From assembly GCA_963702445.1 (NCBI GenBank), contig CAVPCZ010000018.1, positions 124,001-188,000 of the forward strand: a DNA stretch of 64,000 bases. The letters are read 5' to 3'. This DNA is from CAVPCZ01 sp963702445 (GTDB taxonomy: Bacteria; Bacteroidota; Ignavibacteria; UBA10030; UBA6906). Positions 1 through 9,819 of this stretch are shown here, piece after piece. Made by a program: the position numbers and the translations under genes. Positions within the stretch are counted from its first letter, which is position 1. Each line of letters opens with the position of its first letter. The notes under the pieces were generated by a model. That model made no database searches. It had not been told where the DNA came from and saw only the letters and a list, made by a program, of their open reading frames with translations.

Positions 1-48
1 GTACCATGGTCCTTCTGAAATGACCTTCTCCAACAACGAGGTGTGCCG

Positions 49-1233
49 ATGATGCGCAACGGGCTGTTCCTTCTGCTTCTCTGGTGTGTACCCTGTTCCA
101 TGCCGGGGCAGGCAAATCCGCTCGAGGGGCGAATCAAAAAGGCACTCACGTACGCTCAAACCCGGCTGCGCAGTACCGTCTCGATGTTCGGCGACAGCGT
201 TCAGTTCCCCCGCAGCTCGGATCTGAAGGGCGTAATGCAGACCGTTCCGCCGGATGACTGGACGAGCGGATTCTTCCCCGGGGTGCTCTGGTACATGGCC
301 GAATACGCACACGATACCACCCTGCGGGTTGCGGCGGACCGCTGGACGCGCGGATTGGAGGCGCAGAAGTTCAACACCGGAACACACGATGTCGGGTTCA
401 TGATGTACTGCAGTTATGGCAATGCGAACAGGATCGAGCCTTCCCCGGACAAACAGGAGATCCTGCTTCGATCGGCCCGCTCCCTCATCAAACGGTACAA
501 TCCGGTTGTCGGATGCATAAAATCCTGGGACGGGCGGAAGGAGTGGCCCTACCCGGTGATTATCGACAACATGATGAACCTCGAGCTTCTCTTCTGGGCT
601 GCCGCACACGGTGGCGGACCCGTGTTCCGTGACATTGCCGTGAGCGCATGCCCTGACGACGATGGCCAATCATGTCCGGCCCGACGGCAGCACATATCAC
701 GTGGTGGACTACGACACGCTCACCGGTGCGGTGGTGAGAAAGCAGACGAGTCAGGGGTTTGCAGACGAGTCGGTGTGGGCCCGCGGGCAGGCGTGGGGGA
801 TCTACGGATTCACCATGGTGTACCGTGAAACGCGTGACGCGCGGTTTCTGGAGACCGCCGAGCGGCTGGCGGATTTCTTCATCGGGCATCTTCCTCCCGA
901 CCGCATTCCCTACTGGGATTTCAAGGCCCCGGGGATACCGGATACAGAGAGGGACGCCTCCGCCGGCGCAATCGCGGCGTCCGGACTTCTGGAACTCAGC
1001 ACCCTGACGAAAGAAGTGTCCCGCCGCGTCTGCGTATCTCGCTGCGGCCGAAGGCATCCTCACATCCCTGACCGCACCTCCGTATTTGTCCGAGGGCACG
1101 GCTTCGCGCTTCATCATCAATCATTCCGTGGGTCACCGCCCCCGGAACGGGGAGGTGGATGTTTCCCTGATCTACGCCGACTACTATGCCGTGGAGGCGA
1201 TGCTGCGGTATCTCGCACGATCATCATTCGGGG
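49..1233 (+). CDS. GH88-family unsaturated glucuronyl/rhamnogalacturonyl hydrolase, secreted (frame-broken)
   Basis: Glycoside hydrolase of the GH88/GH105 type, which removes the 4,5-unsaturated uronic acid that lyases leave on oligosaccharide ends. The ATG at 49 follows GAGG; GTG at 43 is an alternative. A signal peptide ends near residue 22. Family landmarks are WTSGFFPG, then DNMMNLELLFWAA (catalytic Asp), WARGQAWGIYGF and YWDF followed by RDASAGAIAASGLLEL. The frame breaks twice, each by one extra base: near 646 (removing it restores VSHALTTMANHVRP) and in CCC at 1020-1022 (restores VSAASAYLAAAEGIL). The protein runs to about YYAVEAMLRYL near 1215. No clean stop separates it from the following DUF4861 module, so the two may be one protein. 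It heads the uronate cluster with kduI, kdgK and two lyases. Family assignment is firm; the exact substrate is not known. Confidence 0.85.
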
Positions 1234-2329
1234 TCTGCGAGGCCGCCGAGGACGAGGTCACAGGCTGTTTCTCTGACCGTCACGAATCCACTCGACATGG
1301 TACGCCCCTTCGAGACCGTCTCGCTGGCCTGGGCCGACGTGCAGCGCCGTCTGGGCATCGCTCCCGGAACCCCTGTCGCCGTGTTCAGCGGCACCACCGA
1401 ACTGCCCGGCCAATGGGTGGATGGGGATTTCGACGGAACCCCGGAGGAGTTCCTCTTCCAATGGACCTTCGGACGCCGCGAGAAGAGAGAATTCGTGCTG
1501 AAGACGGCGGAGGTTGCCCCGGTCTTCGAAACGAAGGTGGAGGCACGATACGTCGTTCCGCGTGAGGACATCGCATGGGAGAGCGACAGGATCGCCTACC
1601 GCATTTATGGCTCCCCGGTGGCCGGGGACGTGCTCGACGGCGTGGATGTCTGGGTGAAACGGGTCCGGTATCCGATCGTGGATAAGTGGTACAAGGCGAA
1701 CGAGAGAAACAGGGGCGCAAAGGATTCCTATCATGAGGACCATGGGGAGGGAGCGGACTTCTTCAGCGTCGGCCGCACGCTCGGCGCCGGCGGGTGCGGT
1801 CTGTTGAAGAACGGTGTGCTCCACCAATCCGGTGTCTTCTCGTCGTATATCATTCACGCGCGTGGGTCCGGTCCGTGCGAGCTTCACCGTGGTCTACGAG
1901 AACGGCCGGATGGACGGTGTGCCCTACCGTGAAGTAAAGACCTATTCACTCGATGCCGGACAGAACCTGAATCGAATTGATGTCACCTTCAGCGGATTCG
2001 GTGCAAACGAACCGCTGACCTTTCTTGCCGGGCTCGTGAAGCGGAAAGGCACGTCGGCGACATCCAATGCGGAGCGCGGGTGGGTCGCCCTCTGGGGGCC
2101 GACCAATGATAATCCGGTGAATGAATGGATGGGAACCGGCGTGGTGCTTTCTCCCGGGACGGCCGGGACGGTTCTCGAAACCAGCCTGCACGCGGCGATC
2201 ACCGGTAAGGCGATCAACGGGACCACCGTGACCTACTATGCCGGCGCCTGCTGGACCAGAACCGGCGATGTGGCAGGTGTCCGTGACTGGGAAGCAATCC
2301 CTCGATTCCTGGGCGCTCAGGCTCCGTGA
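1234..2329 (+). CDS. DUF4861 domain protein or C-terminal module of the GH88 protein (frame-broken)
   Basis: Matches the DUF4861 family of secreted proteins common in Bacteroidota polysaccharide loci; its biochemical role is not known to me. The recognisable domain begins at SLTVTNPLDMVRPFETVSL (about 1270) and includes EFLFQWTFGRREKREFVLK, a KWYKANERNRGAKDSYHEDHG stretch and, after a +1 shift between about 1835 and 1855, VGPVRASFTVVYENG through to WEAIPRFLGAQAP. No start codon with a signal peptide lies directly upstream. The reading frame continues back towards GH88 through a short Arg/Pro-rich linker if one base is removed near 1230. A GH88-DUF4861 fusion of about 758 residues is therefore as likely as two genes. 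The left boundary is approximate. Confidence 0.65.
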
Positions 2330-2377
2330 GCCCGTCAGCGTGACGTGGCCGGATTCACCAACCAAACCTTGAGGATC

Positions 2378-4814
2378 ATGAAGATGCGACATATCCTCCT
2401 CCTGCTGGGGTGCGTTCTTGGAGCGGCGGCGATGACGCCCGGCGGCACCCCGCCCGGGCATGCTGGGGCATTGATCAACACCGGGTGGGAATTTGTTGCC
2501 GACAAGAGTGCTGGATATGAAGGATCTCCCGCGCACAGGGGATGCCTGGACCCGTGTCGATCTTCCCCACACCTGGAATGCCTTTGACGCCGTTGACCAG
2601 GTGCCGGGTTACCGGCGCGGTGCAGGATGGTACCGGAAGACGCTGGAGATTCCTGCCCGCCCGGCGGATGATCAGTACGTTCTCTCTTTTGAAGGAGTGA
2701 ATACCCGGTGTGCAGTATACATCAACGGCCGGATGGCCGGGGGCCACGTCGGAGGGTACATCGGGTTTGATGTGGATATCACCCCCTGCGTGATTCGCGG
2801 CGGGAAGAACACCGTTCTTGTCCGCGCCGACAATTCCATCGATCCCGAAATCATCCCTTCGCAGAAATCCGACTTTTTCATCTACGGCGGCATCACGCGC
2901 GACGTCTGGCTGAAGGCACTCCCGCCCCGGCATGTGAGACGCGTTCATGTGCTTACACCGTCCGTGAGTGAAGATCGCGCGACCACACAGGCGCGGGTGT
3001 TCCTCCGCAGCGCTGCTGTGAAGACGGTGGATGGCATTCTGGAGGCGTCCATCCTCGATCCCGCGGGGAACACGATTGCACGTGCAACGCAGCCCGTAAC
3101 GGTGGTGAAAGGGGAGCAGGAGGTTGTTGTCAATCTCCCCGAGGTGGCGCGGCCCCGGCTCTGGTCGCCCGACAGCCCGTCGCTCTACACGATGGAGATC
3201 CGCCTGAAACACTCGGGCAACACCCTCCATACTGCGGCGGAGCGCTTCGGCTACCGCTGGTACGAATTCAAGGAACAGGGGCCGTTCATCCTGAACGGGA
3301 AACGGCTCCTTATGCGGGGGACGCACCGTCACGAAGAATATGCAGGCCTGGGCAACGCCCTTCCGGACAGCCTTCACCGGAAAGACATGGCCATGATCAA
3401 GGCGATGGGAGCGAATTTCGTGCGGCTGGGGCACTACCCTCAGGATCCCGAAGTGTACCGCGCCTGTGATGAACTGGGTATTCTGGTCTGGGACGAGCTC
3501 CCCTGGTGCCGGGGCGGTGTGGGCAACGCGGTCTGGAAGGAGAACACCAGGCGGTTGTTGCGGGAGATGATTGACACTCACCGGAATTCTCCCAGCATCG
3601 TGTTCTGGTCGCTCGGGAACGAGCTGTACTGGCTTCCCGATTTTCCCGGAGGAGACCATCTGGATTCGCTCCGGTCCTTTTTTGGAGAGCTGCACACGAT
3701 CGCGCGGGGGCTGGATCCTTCGCGGCTGACCACCACACGCAAGTTCACGGGCGGCGAAGGTATTTCCGATATCTTCTCCCCGTCGATCTGGATGGGATGG
3801 TACAGCGGCGTCTACACGAACTACGAAAGAGCCATTACCGAAGCGCGCGCGAAGTATCCCCGTCTCTTCCATGCGGAATACGGCGGTGACAGCCACGTGG
3901 GGCGCCACACGGAAAACCCCATCGGCGGAGACGGATTCACGACACGCGACGGATGGACCGAGAACTTCCAGAAGACCCAGATCAAGAATATCTCCCAGCA
4001 GGGTGACTGGAGCGAATCGTATATCGTGGACCTGTTCGACTGGCATCTGGGTGTCTCGGAGAAACTGGACTGGTTTGCCGGCAATGCGCAGTGGGCGTTC
4101 AAGGATTTCGGCACCCCGTTGCGGCCCGAAAACCCGATTCCCTATATCAACCAGAAGGGACTCGTCGATCGTGCGGGTGTCCCCAAAGATGCGTACTATG
4201 TGTTCAAGAGCTACTGGACGCAGGATCCGAAGTTCTGTTATGTGCAGTCGCACACGTGGACCGAGCGGAGCGGTCCGCCCGGATTGGCGCGGCCCGTGCG
4301 TGTGTACAGCAACTGCGATGCGGTGGAGCTCCTGGTGAACGGTGTCAGTCAGGGTATCAGGCAGCGAAATCCCGGAACTTTTCCCGCGCACGGCCTTGTG
4401 TGGAACGTCGTCTTCGAAGAAGGCCTCCACAGCATTCTCGCGATCGGGAGCAGTGGTGGAAAGGGGGCGGCGAGAGATTCCATGACGCTGCGCTACGGAT
4501 TCGTGCGGCACGGTGAGGCGGATCATATTGAACTCACTTCGACGAAGCTGGAGGGAGGCAACATTCTGGTGACTGCCACGGCGGTCGACAAGAACGGCAA
4601 ACGGTGCCCCGGCTACAACAAAAGGATCTACTTCACCTCTGAAGGTGCGGGGCGTCTGCTGGTGGATTACGGGACGCCCACCCGGAGTTCGGTGATTGAA
4701 ATGGCAAACGGTGCCGCCCGGATTGAATTCTCTCCCGTCCGCGGAGGAAAAGCGATCATTGAGGCCCGGAATCAGGATTTCAAAGGAAGCACTCTTACCA
4801 TTCATGAGGAGTAA
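2378..4814 (+). CDS. GH2 beta-galactosidase/beta-glucuronidase-like, secreted (one frameshift)
   Basis: Glycoside hydrolase family 2. The ATG at 2378 follows GAGG and opens a signal peptide (KMRHILLLLGCVLGAAA). A +1 shift near 2505-2515 joins it to the main frame, which starts around LDMKDLPRTGDAW. Next come the jelly-roll sugar-binding domain (VDLPHTWN, then RRGAGWYRKTLEIP), an immunoglobulin-like domain, and the TIM barrel. The barrel has LMRGTHRHEE, VFWSLGNELYWLP (acid/base Glu in NEL) and RLFHAEYGG (likely nucleophile Glu). A C-terminal beta-sandwich follows (VYSNCDAVELLVNG). About 810 residues once joined. It lies six bases before kduI. Substrate (galactoside, glucuronide or a marine glycan) cannot be told from sequence; the uronate setting favours a uronic-acid-containing oligosaccharide. 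Confidence 0.85.
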
Positions 4815-4819
4815 TAACT

Positions 4820-5653
4820 ATGGACGTGCGCTTTTCAACCGATCCGCGGGGTTTCAGGGCGATGACCTCGTTGCAGTTGCGCGAAATGTATCTGATCACA
4901 TCGCTGTTTGCGCCGGATGCCGTTCCGATGGTGTATTCGGACATCGACCGTTCGATCACCGGATCCGCCGTTCCCGTGGCCGGGCCGCTGGCGCTGCAGG
5001 CGAGCAAGAAAGAGATGGCAGCGGAAACCTTCGCCGAGCGCAGGGAAATCGGCATCATCAATATCGGCAATCCCGGGGCGGTGACCGTGGACGGCCGGGA
5101 GATCCCCATGGCGCATCGTGACGGGCTGTACATCGGGCGCGGGACGCGGGAGGTCACGTTTGCCAGCAAGGATGCCGCCCATCCCGCAAAATTCTACTTT
5201 GTCAGCTATCCCGCGCACAAAGAGTATCCGACAACACATGTCCGGTTCAGCGAAACAGAAAAAACCCACCTGGGATCCCAGATCGAAACCAATCGCAGGA
5301 CGATCTACAAGTATTTCCACCCGCGCGGTGTCCCCACCTGCCAGCTCGTCATGGGGCTCACCGAGCTGGAAGAAGGAAACGTGTGGAACACCATGCCTCC
5401 GCACACACACCAGCGCCGGTCGGAAGTGTATATGTACTTCAATCTGCCTCCCGATGCGGCCGTCTTTCACATGATGGGAGAGCCGGACGATACGCGCCAT
5501 CTCGTGATCCGGAACGAGCAGGCGGTTCTTTCGCCGAGCTGGTCGATACATACCGGTGTTGCGACCCGGGCATACATATTCATCTGGGCCATGGGTGGAG
5601 AGAACCAGGTGTTTGAAGACATGGACGGTGTGAAAGTGGAGAAGCTGGCGTGA
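4820..5653 (+). CDS. kduI: 5-dehydro-4-deoxy-D-glucuronate isomerase KduI
   Basis: Cytoplasmic isomerase converting 5-dehydro-4-deoxy-D-glucuronate to 3-deoxy-D-glycero-2,5-hexodiulosonate, the step after unsaturated uronate opens spontaneously. At 277 residues it has the family's normal length. Typical features are the N-terminal GFRAMTSLQLREMYLI region, and the cupin metal site MPPHTHQRRSEVYMYF (His-X-His and Glu) with a downstream His in SWSIHTGVATRAYIF. The start is the first ATG after the GH2 stop. Together with GH88 upstream and kdgK downstream it supplies two parts of the uronate-to-KDPG route. The connecting dehydrogenase (KduD or DehR) is not in this window. Confidence 0.93.
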   Translation: MDVRFSTDPRGFRAMTSLQLREMYLITSLFAPDAVPMVYSDIDRSITGSAVPVAGPLALQASKKEMAAETFAERREIGIINIGNPGAVTVDGREIPMAHRDGLYIGRGTREVTFASKDAAHPAKFYFVSYPAHKEYPTTHVRFSETEKTHLGSQIETNRRTIYKYFHPRGVPTCQLVMGLTELEEGNVWNTMPPHTHQRRSEVYMYFNLPPDAAVFHMMGEPDDTRHLVIRNEQAVLSPSWSIHTGVATRAYIFIWAMGGENQVFEDMDGVKVEKLA

Positions 5654-5887
5654 GGAGCTGATGCGAACGGAAATGTGCGGAGCGTGAAGAACCAATGAAC
5701 GGTGACGAAGGGCTGCGCCGGAGAAGAATGTGATCATGCAACGGTGAGACTGAAGAGAGGAAGGGGAACGAGCAGGAGCGGAAAGGGAAGGAAGGAAAGA
5801 GAAAGCGGATAAGGGAGAAAAGAGGCAAAGGAACAAGAAGGTAGGAAGGAAGAATAAAGACGGAATAATGACAAACAGGAGAATCTC
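5654..5887. repeat. Intergenic purine-rich low-complexity tract
   Basis: The 234-base gap between kduI and kdgK has no gene. From about 5740 to 5887 the plus strand is almost entirely A and G (runs such as ggaaggaaagagaaag), a long polypurine/polypyrimidine stretch. The last bases (caggagaatctcatg) include the AGGAG site for kdgK. No terminator hairpin or clear promoter was seen. Confidence 0.6.
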
Positions 5888-6973
5888 ATGCCACTGAAAA
5901 TCAAGAACGCGCAGGAACCGCAATTCGATCTTCTCGCACTGGGCGAATGCATGATCCGGCTGAGCCCCCCCGGCCATCAACGTATCGAACTGACGCCGGT
6001 GCTTGAAGTCTACGCGGGCGGGGGTGAGTACAATGTTGCGTATGCCCTCTCGCGGTACGGCATGCGGGCCGGATGGATCTCCCGGCTCGTGGACAATCCT
6101 CTCGGCCAGCTTATTCAGAACCACGCCCGCACCAGCGGCATGGATGTCAGCGAAGTGGTCTGGGTTCCGTACGACGGTGTCGGCCGGGCCGATCGCATCG
6201 GGCTGAACTTTACCGAGGTGGGGATCGGTGTGCGGGCCAGCGTGACGCTGTACGACCGCGGCCACACGGCCGTTGCGCATATGAAGCCCGGGGACGTTGA
6301 TTGGAAGCGCATCTTTACGCAGCGGGGCGCCCGCTGGTTCCACACGGGCGGAATTTTTACCGCATTGAGCGACAGCTGTGCCGAAGTGGTTCTGGAGGCG
6401 ATGAAAGCGGCACACGATGCCGGCACGATTGTCAGCTATGACCTGAACTTCCGCAGCAAACTCTGGCCGAGCAAAAAGGCCATCGAAGTGACCAGGAAAC
6501 TGGTGCCCTATATCGATGTCCTGATCGGCAACGAGGAAGACTTTCAGAAGGTCCTCGGGTTTGAAGTGGAAGGGACAGACGAGGCCCTGAAGAAGCTGCC
6601 GATCGAGGGGTACAAGAAAATGGTGGAAAAGGTCGTGTCAACCTATCCGCATATCCAGGCGGTGGGCACAACACTGCGCGAAGTGGTCAGCGGACTGGTG
6701 AACAACTGGTCAGCCATCATGTACTATGATGGACAGTTCTATCAGTCGCGGCGGTACGAAAACCTCGAAATCGAGGACCGGGTCGGCGGCGGCGACGGCT
6801 TCTGCAGCGGATTTGTCTATGGACTCTTGCACGATATGACACCCCTGGAGTGCATAGAAATGGGGGCGGCGCACGGTGCGTTGCTTCAGAGTACGCGCGG
6901 GGACACGAGCATGGTGACGATGGAAGAGGTGAAGCACGTGATGGGGGGTGGAAGCGCGAGGATCAAGCGGTAG
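5888..6973 (+). CDS. kdgK: 2-keto-3-deoxygluconate kinase, PfkB family
   Basis: PfkB/ribokinase-family sugar kinase of 361 residues. It should phosphorylate 2-keto-3-deoxygluconate to KDPG, the last uronate-specific step before aldol cleavage. Visible features are the N-terminal LLALGECMIRLSPPG, the substrate-side glycines in VYAGGGEYNVAYALSRYGM, the YDLNFR segment, IGNEEDF, and the C-terminal signature VGGGDGFCSGFVYG with the catalytic Asp. It is preceded by AGGAG and sits in the same direction as kduI. The family is certain. The KDG substrate is inferred from kduI and the lyases around it; another PfkB sugar kinase is possible. Confidence 0.82.
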   Translation: MPLKIKNAQEPQFDLLALGECMIRLSPPGHQRIELTPVLEVYAGGGEYNVAYALSRYGMRAGWISRLVDNPLGQLIQNHARTSGMDVSEVVWVPYDGVGRADRIGLNFTEVGIGVRASVTLYDRGHTAVAHMKPGDVDWKRIFTQRGARWFHTGGIFTALSDSCAEVVLEAMKAAHDAGTIVSYDLNFRSKLWPSKKAIEVTRKLVPYIDVLIGNEEDFQKVLGFEVEGTDEALKKLPIEGYKKMVEKVVSTYPHIQAVGTTLREVVSGLVNNWSAIMYYDGQFYQSRRYENLEIEDRVGGGDGFCSGFVYGLLHDMTPLECIEMGAAHGALLQSTRGDTSMVTMEEVKHVMGGGSARIKR

Positions 6974-6983
6974 CAGGAACAGA

Positions 6984-7016
6984 TGAGACTCAGGGTGAGA
7001 CTCACCCTGAGTCTCA
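6984..7016. terminator. Perfect 33-base palindrome after kdgK
   Basis: Two 16-base arms (TGAGACTCAGGGTGAG and its exact complement) flank a single central A. It lies 11 bases after the kdgK stop and about 60 bases before the PL6 gene. As RNA it would fold into a very stable hairpin, but no U-run follows. Rho-independent termination is therefore only one reading; an operator, a double-stranded DNA site or a 3' mRNA stabiliser are others. Confidence 0.5.
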
Positions 7017-7076
7017 CATCAGTTTCACGCGAGCCACAAGGAGACTTCACTGATATCACAGGAAGCAAAAGATCCC

Positions 7077-8588
7077 ATGAACCACGCACTTCGGACGCTC
7101 CGGGGGGCGCTCCTCCTGGTGACGGCGTCCCTGCTATGGATACAGCCCGCAGGAGCACGTCTCATCCCCGTCAATACACCCGCCGCTTTCCGTTCAGCCG
7201 TTGCCGTACTCCTCCCGGGAGACACCGTCATGACAAACGACGGCCAGCTGGATCTGGGAGGCGTGGTGGAGATCACCGCGCAGGGTACCCCCGCTCAACC
7301 GGTGGTGATCCGCGCACGACATACCGGCCGGACAGATTTGAGAGGGGCATCCCGTTTCCTGTTCAAAGATGCACACCACGTTCTTCTGGAGGGATTTGTC
7401 TTTTCGGGAACCGACGGCCCGGCGGTCCGTTTGCTGGGGTGCCGCCGCGTGCGCATCAGCCGCAACACATTCCAGCTGCGCGAGCAGCGGCGCTCCAGCT
7501 GGGTTTTCGTGGAGGGGAGGAGCCGGGAGAACCGCATTGATCACAACGTGTTCCAGAACAAGCACGAGCTGGGCAACTTCATTACCATCGAGGGAGAGCC
7601 CTCCGACGGGTATCAGGTTTCGCAGCACGACACGATCGACCATAATCACTTCCGGGAAATCGGTCCGCGCGCGGAGAATGTCCTCGAAGCCATCAGAGTC
7701 GGCTCATCAGACTATTCACTCTCCAGCGGTTACACGCTGCTCGAGCACAACCTGTTTGAGCGGTGCGACGGCGATCCGGAGTATATTTCCATCAAATCCA
7801 GCGACAACACCATCCGGTACAATACCTTTCGCGAATGCCTGGGGTCACTCTCGTTGCGGCACGGCAACCGGAACACCGTCGACGGAAATTTCATTTTCGG
7901 AGGCGGCCGGAAAGGGATGTTCAATGACAGCACGGGAAAGACCTGGACACTCGGAACCGGAGGAGTGCGCTTCTGCGGCGACAGCATGGTGATTGTGAAC
8001 AACTACATGGAAGGACTCACCGGGATCGGGTGGGATGCGACGCTGGCGGCGACGAACGGGGATGCGGACTACGGTGAGGGCAAACCCCTCACCAAACACT
8101 ATCGCATCCGGCATGCCGTGATTGCCTTCAATACGATGGTCGACAACGCCTCAGGTCTGGAGATCGGTTTCGATGGAGCGGGTTTTCAGAACAACTGGTG
8201 GGCTCTGCCCCCCTCTGGAATGATCATAGCCAACAACATCTTCGTGGGCAAGAAGGACACCCTCATCCGTCTTCTCGCCACCCCGCTGGAAACGAGATGG
8301 ACCGGGAATGTCGCGATTGCCGCCGCAGGAGGAGTGGTGTCTGCGGAACCCATCCCGGGGGTCAGGGTCGTCGACCCGCGCCTGGTCATGCAGGATAGAT
8401 GGTGGAGGCCGGGCTCAGGGAGTCCCGTGCTCGGCGCCGCGGAGGGTGTGTGGCCCTTCATGACGCATGACATCGAGGGGCAACCCCGCAAGCCCCGGCC
8501 TGATGCCGGGGCCGATGAAGTGTCCCGGGTGGCGCCGCTCAACAAACCGCTGAGCCCGACGGATGTCGGGCCATTCGGAAAGGAATAA
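7077..8588 (+). CDS. PL6 polysaccharide lyase (alginate lyase / chondroitinase B type)
   Basis: Secreted lyase of 503 residues with an N-terminal signal peptide ending near PAGA. The body is a right-handed parallel beta-helix with repeated RISRNTF, DHNHFREIG and DNTIRYNTF strands. The PL6 hallmark DPEYISIKSSDNTIRYNTF is followed by SLSLRHGNRNTVDGNF, carrying the Lys and Arg that act as base and acid in the family. PL6 enzymes cleave alginate or dermatan sulfate by beta-elimination, leaving an unsaturated uronate. The neighbouring alginate-lyase-superfamily gene, kduI and kdgK favour alginate or a related uronan. It is intact and begins 60 bases after a palindromic hairpin. Confidence 0.88.
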   Translation: MNHALRTLRGALLLVTASLLWIQPAGARLIPVNTPAAFRSAVAVLLPGDTVMTNDGQLDLGGVVEITAQGTPAQPVVIRARHTGRTDLRGASRFLFKDAHHVLLEGFVFSGTDGPAVRLLGCRRVRISRNTFQLREQRRSSWVFVEGRSRENRIDHNVFQNKHELGNFITIEGEPSDGYQVSQHDTIDHNHFREIGPRAENVLEAIRVGSSDYSLSSGYTLLEHNLFERCDGDPEYISIKSSDNTIRYNTFRECLGSLSLRHGNRNTVDGNFIFGGGRKGMFNDSTGKTWTLGTGGVRFCGDSMVIVNNYMEGLTGIGWDATLAATNGDADYGEGKPLTKHYRIRHAVIAFNTMVDNASGLEIGFDGAGFQNNWWALPPSGMIIANNIFVGKKDTLIRLLATPLETRWTGNVAIAAAGGVVSAEPIPGVRVVDPRLVMQDRWWRPGSGSPVLGAAEGVWPFMTHDIEGQPRKPRPDAGADEVSRVAPLNKPLSPTDVGPFGKE

Positions 8589-8592
8589 GCGG

Positions 8593-9783
8593 ATGCAATG
8601 CATGGATCGGACCTCCCGGGCACTGATGCTGATCGTCCTCCTGTTTTCCTCCTGCTGCATTGCCGGAGCAGGGGATTCCGGTCTGCGGGAACGTGTGCGG
8701 GCACTCGACCGCCAGCGGGTCATCACCGCCGCCGAACAGCTGTTGGATGTTGCGCCGGTCACCGTGACGGCAAGCCGGTCACCCCGCAGCGCGGGCGGGG
8801 AGCACGATTACTTCTCGGAGGGAGACTACTGGTGGCAGGATCCCGGCAATCCGGAGGGACCGTACATCAGACGCGACGGGATGACCAATCCCGGCAACTT
8901 CGTGGGTCACCGCCATGCGCTGATGCAGTTTGGCGTGCAGGTGGCAACACTCACCGCCGCCTACCGCCTCACGGGCGACAGGCGTTTTGCCGATGGCGCG
9001 GTGCGGCATTTGAAAGCCTGGTTTGTGGATGAGGGCACACGCATGAGCCCCCATTTACTGTACGCGCAGGCGATCAAGGGCAGGGTCACGGGCCGCGGGG
9101 TCGGGATCATCGATACAATTCACCTGATCGAAGTCGCGCGCTCGGTGGAGGTCCTGGAAGCATCCTCCGCGCTTTCGGCTGCCGAAGCTGTCGCGATCAA
9201 GCGGTGGTTCGCCGATTTTCTGCTATGGATCACGACGCACCCGTACGGCGTGGAGGAGCGCGAAGCGAAGAACAATCACGGGACATGGTGGGTGGCGCAG
9301 GCGGCGTCGTTTGCCCGCCTCACGGGGGATACGGCCACGGAAGCATTTTGCCGGAGGCGCTTCAGGGAAGTCCTGCTGCCCGCACAAATGGCGGCGGACG
9401 GGAGTTTTCCTCTTGAGCTGGAGAGGACGAAACCGTACGGCTATTCGCTCTTCAATCTGGAGGGGATGGCCGTGATCTGCAAACTCCTGTCGACGGGGCG
9501 GGACAGTCTCTGGGCCTTCACGCTCCCGGACGGCCGGAACATGTCGCGGGGTGTGGGATATATCCTTCCATTCATTGCCGACAAGAAAACCTGGCCGCAC
9601 GCGCCGGACGTCATGTATTTTGACGACCTTCCCATTCGCCACGCCGCGCTGCTTTTTGCCGCCGAGGCACTGGGGAACGAACGCTCTTACCAGGTCTGGC
9701 GATACCTGCCCGCCGATCCGTCAAGCGAAGAAGCGATACGCAACATGCCTGTCCGGCAACCGGTGCTCTGGATCGAAAAGTGA
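8593..9783 (+). CDS. Alginate_lyase superfamily lyase (PL5- or PL38-like)
   Basis: Secreted alpha/alpha-barrel lyase of 397 residues. The ATG at 8593 follows AAGGAA within the end of the PL6 gene; the frame is open further upstream but overlaps PL6. A signal peptide has LMLIVLLFSSCCIAGAG. Family features are YFSEGDYWWQDPGNPEGPY, FVGHRHALMQFG, SPHLLYAQAIKGRVTGRG and AKNNHGTWW (Asn/His expected in catalysis), then TKPYGYSLFN. It probably degrades alginate or glucuronan to unsaturated oligomers or monomers together with the PL6 enzyme. The NNHGTWW form looks closer to the newer PL38 group than to classical AlgL, but this is from memory of the motifs. Confidence 0.8.
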   Translation: MQCMDRTSRALMLIVLLFSSCCIAGAGDSGLRERVRALDRQRVITAAEQLLDVAPVTVTASRSPRSAGGEHDYFSEGDYWWQDPGNPEGPYIRRDGMTNPGNFVGHRHALMQFGVQVATLTAAYRLTGDRRFADGAVRHLKAWFVDEGTRMSPHLLYAQAIKGRVTGRGVGIIDTIHLIEVARSVEVLEASSALSAAEAVAIKRWFADFLLWITTHPYGVEEREAKNNHGTWWVAQAASFARLTGDTATEAFCRRRFREVLLPAQMAADGSFPLELERTKPYGYSLFNLEGMAVICKLLSTGRDSLWAFTLPDGRNMSRGVGYILPFIADKKTWPHAPDVMYFDDLPIRHAALLFAAEALGNERSYQVWRYLPADPSSEEAIRNMPVRQPVLWIEK

Positions 9784-9819
9784 GTCCGCAGAACATTCCG
9801 TGAAAGGGGCGCAGAGGAT

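Noticed and set aside
2475..4805. A 776-residue open frame on the minus strand opposite the GH2 gene
   Set aside because: It is an antisense shadow caused by high third-position GC; it has no family motifs, and the plus strand has clear GH2 catalytic motifs.
4835..6415. A 526-residue minus-strand frame opposite kduI and kdgK
   Set aside because: Antisense of two recognised enzymes; includes the polypyrimidine complement as a Phe/Leu/Ser run.
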